Below are positions 59,934 to 64,000 of a stretch of 64,000 nt of DNA, one piece after another. Every line of letters starts with the position of its first letter. Within the stretch, counting starts at the first letter, position 1. The notes below the pieces were generated by a model, which saw nothing but the letters and a program-made list of their open reading frames with translations, searched no databases and was not told the DNA's origin. Source of the DNA: CAYNKA01 sp964397655 (lineage in GTDB: Bacteria > Spirochaetota > Spirochaetia > DTKZ01). Both the position numbers and the translations under genes were made by a program. The DNA is taken from positions 186,001 through 250,000 of the forward strand of contig CAYNKA010000004.1 in assembly GCA_964397655.1 (NCBI GenBank). Reading direction: 5' to 3'.

Positions 59934-60407
59934 TCACGCCCTTTCGATGGCGATCTTCCCGGTCCTGATGGATTCCACGATCCTGTACGGGGCGAGCATG
60001 TTGAAGGCGTTGTCCACGGAGCCCGAATCGCCGGTGACCTCGAGGATCCAGAGATCCTGGTGCGAGTCGATGATCCTCGCCTGGAGCGCGGTGATGAGCT
60101 GGAGCACCTCGTTCCGCTGGGCCTGGGTCACCTTGATCTTGACCAGGGCGTGCTCCCGCTCGACCCCCTCCTCCTTCTTGATGTCCCAGACCTTGATCAC
60201 GTGGACGATTTTCTGGAGCTGCTTACGGACCTGCTCGAGGACCTGGTCGTTCCCCTGAACGACGATCGTGAAGCGGCTCTTGCCCTTCGTCTCCGTGTTG
60301 CCGACCGAGAGGCTCTCGATGTTGAAGCCCCTGCGCGAGAAGAGCCCCGAGATCCGGGTCATGACGCCGGGGGTGTCGTCCGTGAGGATCGATATGGTGT
60401 GTTTCAT
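59934..60407 (-). CDS. ilvH: Acetolactate synthase small (regulatory) subunit
   Basis: The 157-residue subunit starts MKHTISILTDDTPGVMTRISGLFSRRG, an ACT domain that binds valine for feedback inhibition. GFNIESLSVGNTETKGKSRFTIV follows, then a second ACT-like half ending VESIRTGKIAIERA. AAGGAG precedes the ATG, which is 9 bp after ilvB. Together with IlvB it makes the first common intermediate of valine, leucine and isoleucine synthesis. Confidence 0.97.
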   Translation of the reverse strand: MKHTISILTDDTPGVMTRISGLFSRRGFNIESLSVGNTETKGKSRFTIVVQGNDQVLEQVRKQLQKIVHVIKVWDIKKEEGVEREHALVKIKVTQAQRNEVLQLITALQARIIDSHQDLWILEVTGDSGSVDNAFNMLAPYRIVESIRTGKIAIERA

Positions 60408-60416
60408 GTCGTCTCC

Positions 60417-62069
60417 TTATTCCATGAACGAGGTGAGGTCCTCGCCGGTGACCATGGGCAGGACGTTCTCGCCCTGCGGGATCCTGCAGTCGATGACGTA
60501 GGGGCCTTTGGTCTTCGCGGCCTCGTCCAGGAGACGCTCGACCTCGGCGAGGCTCGAGGCGGTGCCGCCCGAGGCTCCCATGCTGCGGGCCAGGGCCGCG
60601 TAGTCCGCGGAGCTGGGGAACTGGCAGGAGCGGTAGCGTTTCCCGTAGAAGGCGTCCTGGAGCTGGCGGATCATGCCGAGGTTCCCGTCGTTCATGACGA
60701 GCGCGGTGATGGGAAGCCCGTTTTCCGCGGCGGTGATGATCTCCTGGCAGTTCATGAGGAAGGATCCGTCGCCGGATACGAGGTACACGCGTTCTCCGGG
60801 GAGGCCGAAGGACGCGCCGATGGCCGCGGGCAGGCCGAAGCCCATGGTCCCGAGCCCCCCCGAGGTGATGAACCTTCCCGGCTTGGCGACCGAAAGCCAG
60901 TGGGCCGCGAAGATCTGGTGCCTGCCCACGTCGGTCGCCACCGCGGAATCGCCGATCCTCGGCTGAAGAAGGCCGAGGATGCGGGGGATGGAAAACTCGT
61001 ACTTCGATTCGGGCAGGGGATGCTTCCGCCCGAGGCCGACGGCGCGGGCGATCCACTCCCTGCGGGGGGTCCTTTTCAGGAGCCCGTCGATTTCCCCGAC
61101 GATGAGCGCGGCGTCCCCCACGATGGGGAGGAAGGACGGCACGTTCTTGCTTATCTCCGCGGGGTCTATGTCCACGTGGATGATCTGGGCCTTGGGCGCG
61201 AAGGTCCCGAGGGGGCCCGTGGACCTGTCGCCGAACCTGGTGCCGACGGCGAGGATGACGTCCGCCTCGGACACCGCGGTGTTGGAGGCCACCCTGCCGT
61301 GGTACCCGTACAGCCCGAGGTAATGATCGTGCCCGTTCGGGAAGGCGCTCTTCCCCATGAGCGAGGACACGACGGGGATGTCGCCCTTCTCGCTGACGGA
61401 CACGAGACCTTCGACGCCTACGGCCCCTCCTCCCGCGATGATGACCGGCCGCTTCGCCTGCTCGAGGAGCTTGACCGCCTTCTTGATCTGGCCGGGGTGT
61501 CCCTTGATCGTCGGGTTGTATCCTTCCAGGACCATCTTCTTCGATGTGCTCCTGGAGAATTCCGCGGTCATGATGTTCTTCGGGACGTCGAGCAGGACCG
61601 GACCCTTCCTGCCCGTCCTCGCCAGGTAGAAGGCCTGCTCGACGCTCGGCGCGATCTCCTCCGGGGCCTGGATGAGATAGTTGTGCTTGGTGACGGGGAT
61701 GGTGATGCCGGTGATGTCCACTTCCTGGAAGGCGTCGTTCCCGATCATCGCCTGCGGCACCTGGCCCGTGATGGCCACGACCGAGGAGGAGTCCATGAAG
61801 GCGGTCGCGATCCCCGTGACCAGGTTGGTCGCGCCGGGCCCGCTCGTCGCCATGCAGACGCCGGTCTTTCCGGTGGCCCGGGCGTAGCCGTCGGCCATGT
61901 GCGCCGCCCCCTGCTCGTGCCTGGAAAGGACGTGCCGGATCTTCGACCCCGCCAAGGCGTCGTAGACGGGAAGCGTGGCCCCGCCCGGATAGCCGAAGAT
62001 GTACTTCACGCCCTCCGCCTCCAGCGCTTCGACCAGAGATTTCGCTCCCGTCAGGTTCCCTTTCTTCAT
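60417..62069 (-). CDS. ilvB: Acetolactate synthase large (catalytic) subunit
   Basis: The 550-residue thiamine-diphosphate enzyme has GYPGGATLPVYDAL, the catalytic Glu in SRHEQGAAHMADGYARATG, and the cofactor motif YLVSGDGSFLMNCQEI closing with NDGNLGM. It condenses pyruvate with pyruvate or 2-oxobutyrate. GGAGG precedes the ATG. A terminator and leader peptide lie between it and the promoter. Confidence 0.97.
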   Translation of the reverse strand: MKKGNLTGAKSLVEALEAEGVKYIFGYPGGATLPVYDALAGSKIRHVLSRHEQGAAHMADGYARATGKTGVCMATSGPGATNLVTGIATAFMDSSSVVAITGQVPQAMIGNDAFQEVDITGITIPVTKHNYLIQAPEEIAPSVEQAFYLARTGRKGPVLLDVPKNIMTAEFSRSTSKKMVLEGYNPTIKGHPGQIKKAVKLLEQAKRPVIIAGGGAVGVEGLVSVSEKGDIPVVSSLMGKSAFPNGHDHYLGLYGYHGRVASNTAVSEADVILAVGTRFGDRSTGPLGTFAPKAQIIHVDIDPAEISKNVPSFLPIVGDAALIVGEIDGLLKRTPRREWIARAVGLGRKHPLPESKYEFSIPRILGLLQPRIGDSAVATDVGRHQIFAAHWLSVAKPGRFITSGGLGTMGFGLPAAIGASFGLPGERVYLVSGDGSFLMNCQEIITAAENGLPITALVMNDGNLGMIRQLQDAFYGKRYRSCQFPSSADYAALARSMGASGGTASSLAEVERLLDEAAKTKGPYVIDCRIPQGENVLPMVTGEDLTSFME

Positions 62070-62098
62070 CGCTGCCTCCGGACCTTTGTTTCAGGCAT

Positions 62099-62126
62099 AA
62101 AAAAGCCCGCCGTTATCGGGCGGGCT
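62099..62126 (-). terminator. ilvBH attenuator terminator
   Basis: On the minus strand AGCCCGCC (62126-62119) and GGCGGGCT (62111-62104) form a perfect 8-bp stem with a CGATAAC loop. Six T residues follow. Reading through it is required to reach ilvB. Confidence 0.9.
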
Positions 62127-62149
62127 CGGTTATCATTCAACGAACGACC

Positions 62150-62239
62150 TCAGGACCCGCCGCAGGGAGAGACGACTACTAGGACTACGACGACGGAAAC
62201 CGGGGTATCGACTTTTGCCGCAAAACGTTCGAACGACAT
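62150..62239 (-). CDS. ilvBH leader peptide (branched-chain amino acid attenuator)
   Basis: The ATG at 62239 opens a 29-residue frame that ends at TGA 62152-62150. The peptide begins MSFERFAAKVDTPVS and then contains VVVVLVVV before SPCGGS. Eight branched-chain codons in a row (seven Val, one Leu) are the classical sensor of charged tRNA(Val/Leu). The strand GGCGGG (62161-62156) just before the stop is complementary to CCCGCC of the terminator. So a ribosome stalled on the Val run leaves it free to pair and prevent termination. The start codon follows the promoter -10 box by 7 nt, so the peptide is itself read from a leaderless end. Confidence 0.9.
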   Translation of the reverse strand: MSFERFAAKVDTPVSVVVVLVVVSPCGGS

Positions 62240-62246
62240 GGTTCAC

Positions 62247-62274
62247 ATTCTATGCATCGCGGCGGTTTCGTCAA
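62247..62274 (-). promoter_or_regulatory. ilvBH promoter
   Basis: TTGACG (62274-62269) and TAGAAT (62252-62247) are 16 bp apart. Transcription should begin within one or two bases of the leader peptide's ATG. Confidence 0.8.
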
Positions 62275-62317
62275 GGCCGAAGAATCGAAATTCTACCGAA
62301 ATTTTGAGAAAAGTTCG

Positions 62318-62334
62318 GACAATCGTCGATTGTC
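62318..62334. promoter_or_regulatory. 17-bp palindrome upstream of the ilv promoter
   Basis: GACAATCG, T and CGATTGTC make a perfect palindrome about 45 bp upstream of the -35 box of ilvBH. It may be an operator or activator site, or a remnant hairpin; T5 follows on the plus strand (62339-62343) but no plus-strand gene ends there. Confidence 0.4.
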
Positions 62335-62461
62335 GCCGTTTTTCCGCCGGAATTCGACGCGAATTCACGATTGTGTCCTAAATCGACGTCGAAGACGGGA
62401 TCGATTTCGGGGCAAATGTGACCGGAGGTGAAGATAACGCTGAAAATTCGGGATTTTTGGG

Positions 62462-62495
62462 CGAAAATCGGGCGGAGTCCGTCCTCCGCCCGATT
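62462..62495 (-). terminator. Intrinsic terminator of the NHL lipoprotein gene
   Basis: A perfect stem of 12 bp pairs AATCGGGCGGAG with CTCCGCCCGATT around a six-base loop, followed by T residues on the minus strand. It lies about 40 bp beyond the stop at 62538. The remaining sequence between it and the ilv promoter (about 62275-62460) is AT-rich and holds no gene I can support. Confidence 0.75.
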
Positions 62496-62537
62496 GTCTT
62501 GAAACGGAAAAGCAACGCCTTCGCCGAGGTCGCTGCG

Positions 62538-63920
62538 TCACTGTACGATCTTCTTTACCTTGTTCAGCGTTATGTCCGAGACGTAGAGGTTTCCGTCCGC
62601 GTCTACGCAGATACCGCAGGGCATGGTGAACATCGCCTCGGCCGCAGTCCCGTCCGCGTCACCCGAACCGGCTCTTCCCGCGATCGTCGTGACCACGCCC
62701 GTCTGAGTTATTTTCCGGATCAGGGCGTTGTTGCGATCCGCAACGTAGATCGTTCCCCAGGCGTCGACCGCGATCCCCGTGGGATAAAAAAAAGTCGCCG
62801 CGGTTCCGGTCCCATCGGCATTGCCCGTGTTGTTGTAATCTCCCGCGAGGGTAGTGACGACGCCTGCGGGGGTGATTTTCCGGATGTTATGGTTGCCGAT
62901 GTCCGACACGTAGACGTTGCCCTGGCCGTCCGCGGCCGCGCCGGCCGGCATCGAGAAGGTCGCCGCGTTTCCGTTCCCGTCGTCGCTGCCCGAGGTACTG
63001 TAGTCTCCGGCCAGGGTCGAGACGACGCCTGCCGGGGTGCATTTCCGGATCGAAAAGTTGTTGCTGTCGGTCACGTAGAGATTCCCGGCCGCGTCCGCGG
63101 CGACGCTGTAGATGCCGTTGAACGAGGCCGCGGGCCCGGTTCCGTCGGCGTGGCCGGTGACGCCGGCTGTGCCCGCGAGCGTGGTCACGTAACCCGCGGG
63201 AGTTATCTTCCTCACGGTGTTGTTGTCGGAGTCTGCGACGTAGACGTTTCCGGAGGTGTCGGTCCCGACGCCGAGGGGCTGCCTGAACTGCGGGGTCCCG
63301 CCGGAGCTGTCCGTACTGCCGTAGGTTCCGGCCGTGCCTGCGAAGGTCGAAACGAGGCCGGCGGGCGTGATCTTTCGGATGGTATGGCTATTGGAGTTCG
63401 TCACGAAAAGGTTTCCCGAGGGATCGACCGCGAGGCTATAAGGAAAATTGAAGGTCGCGGCCGTACCCTGACCGTCGTCGTTGCCCGAGGCCCCGGAACC
63501 TGCGAAGGTCGAGACCATGATCGAGACCGTCGTTGCTTTCACCGCGGCGCTCCGTGCGCCCTCGCCTACCGAGTTCGTCGCCGAGACCTTGTACCAGTAG
63601 TCCGTGGTCTGGGCGAGGTCCCGGTCGCGGTGGGTGAGGGCCGTGAGCCCGGTCTTGACCGCGGCGTAGGTCCCGTTCTCCGACGCCGAGCGGTAGAGCG
63701 TGTAGCTCGTGGCTCCCGAAGACGCGGACCAGGAGAGGGTCAGGGTGATGCCCGTGGCCGCCTGGACCGCGAGCCCCGTCGGCGCGGCCGGCGCCGATGG
63801 CGACGCGGGATTGCCGGTACCGTCCGTGCTGTCGGAATCCGAATCGGACTGGGAACAGGCCGCTATGAGCGAAACCGCAAGGGCGAGAATGGCGATGACG
63901 TTTTTCGATGGATACCGCAC
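62538..63920 (-). CDS. Lipoprotein with a fibronectin type III domain and NHL repeats
   Basis: The GTG at 63920 is chosen because AAGGAGG lies 6 nt before it; earlier in-frame codons have no ribosome site. The signal ends LIAAC. Residues about 35-135 are a fibronectin type III domain (PTGLAVQAATGITLTLSWSAS, then YTLYRSASENGTYAAV). The rest comprises five or six NHL beta-propeller blades of about 55 residues, each with a GNVYVADSDNNTVRKITPAG-like signature. NHL propellers bind partners on their open face, or occasionally act as hydrolases. Nothing adjacent indicates which. Confidence 0.9.
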   Translation of the reverse strand: MRYPSKNVIAILALAVSLIAACSQSDSDSDSTDGTGNPASPSAPAAPTGLAVQAATGITLTLSWSASSGATSYTLYRSASENGTYAAVKTGLTALTHRDRDLAQTTDYWYKVSATNSVGEGARSAAVKATTVSIMVSTFAGSGASGNDDGQGTAATFNFPYSLAVDPSGNLFVTNSNSHTIRKITPAGLVSTFAGTAGTYGSTDSSGGTPQFRQPLGVGTDTSGNVYVADSDNNTVRKITPAGYVTTLAGTAGVTGHADGTGPAASFNGIYSVAADAAGNLYVTDSNNFSIRKCTPAGVVSTLAGDYSTSGSDDGNGNAATFSMPAGAAADGQGNVYVSDIGNHNIRKITPAGVVTTLAGDYNNTGNADGTGTAATFFYPTGIAVDAWGTIYVADRNNALIRKITQTGVVTTIAGRAGSGDADGTAAEAMFTMPCGICVDADGNLYVSDITLNKVKKIVQ

Positions 63921-64000
63921 GATTTTCCTCCTTTTCGTGTCCCAAGAACGCGGATGCGTTCCGTTCCCGGAGGCTGCTCGGCGGCGGTGCAAGGAGCGGA

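Noticed and set aside
1..64000. tRNA, rRNA, CRISPR arrays, insertion sequences and riboswitches
   Set aside because: I looked at the longer intergenic regions on both strands and saw no cloverleaf, no repeat-spacer pattern, no transposase and no recognisable riboswitch. Faint ones could be missed without covariance-model search.

Overview
The window reads as a stretch of chromosome from a GC-rich, diderm, probably anaerobic bacterium. I think a spirochaete (Spirochaetota) is the best guess. The reasons are the many lipoproteins with Cadherin-like, Kelch or NHL repeats, a CheA-like ATPase, a short KamA-type radical SAM enzyme, TRAP transport, a NrfA lipoprotein and the gene mixture. This is an inference from gene content: no rRNA, tRNA, CRISPR array or insertion sequence was seen to anchor it.

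Layout. 1-3.5 kb: a family of surface lipoproteins on the minus strand, one with a lost lipobox cysteine and one frameshifted, interrupted by a CcdAB toxin-antitoxin pair. 3.6-6.1 kb: RadA and a cyclophilin-FKBP fusion. 6.2-10 kb: two tandem Kelch lipoproteins sharing a 160-bp identical block. 10-13 kb: a rex-serC-serA operon behind a Rex-type operator. 13-18.8 kb: a membrane adenylate cyclase divergent from an acoABC-like 2-oxo acid/acetoin dehydrogenase operon with a Tdh-like dehydrogenase. 18.9-28.3 kb: a KamA/EpmB-like enzyme, two Nudix proteins, an orphan radical SAM protein, FabH, a lipoprotein, a zincin, a class IV aminotransferase and a DUF4384 protein. 28.3-34.3 kb: a Gfo/Idh oxidoreductase with HIT protein, a c-haem sensor with a CheA-type ATPase domain, TRIC, AEC, ferritin and TauE genes. 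34.3-38.7 kb: a four-gene operon ending in an M49-like peptidase. 38.8-45.1 kb: glycosyltransferases, RpiA, Dus and an M23 peptidase. 45.2-52.8 kb: a GntR regulator, an HpcH/HpaI aldolase, an orphan adenine methyltransferase, MscS and a TRAP transporter. 52.9-59.8 kb: a giant alpha-2-macroglobulin lipoprotein divergent from nrfA. 59.9-62.3 kb: ilvBH with a complete transcription attenuator. 62.5-64 kb: an NHL lipoprotein.

Two regulatory themes stand out. First, at least eleven transcription units that lack a Shine-Dalgarno sequence have a sigma70-like promoter whose -10 box ends only 6-8 nt before the start codon, so their mRNAs should be leaderless. The genes with good Shine-Dalgarno sites do not show this geometry. 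Second, ilvBH is preceded by an unannotated 29-residue leader peptide with a run of eight Val/Leu codons, an antiterminator strand and an intrinsic terminator. Other notable points are Rex control of serine biosynthesis, the c-haem CheA-like sensor, the pentapeptide HEIGH zinc motif in the M49-like enzyme, and the cyclophilin-FKBP fusion.

Metabolically the genes point to fermentative or anaerobic respiratory life: a redox sensor (Rex), acetoin or 2-oxo acid oxidation, ammonia-forming nitrite reduction, amino acid synthesis (Ser, Val/Leu/Ile) and TRAP uptake of an organic acid. A heavily decorated envelope is suggested by the lipoproteins, A2M, LysM-M23 and MscS.
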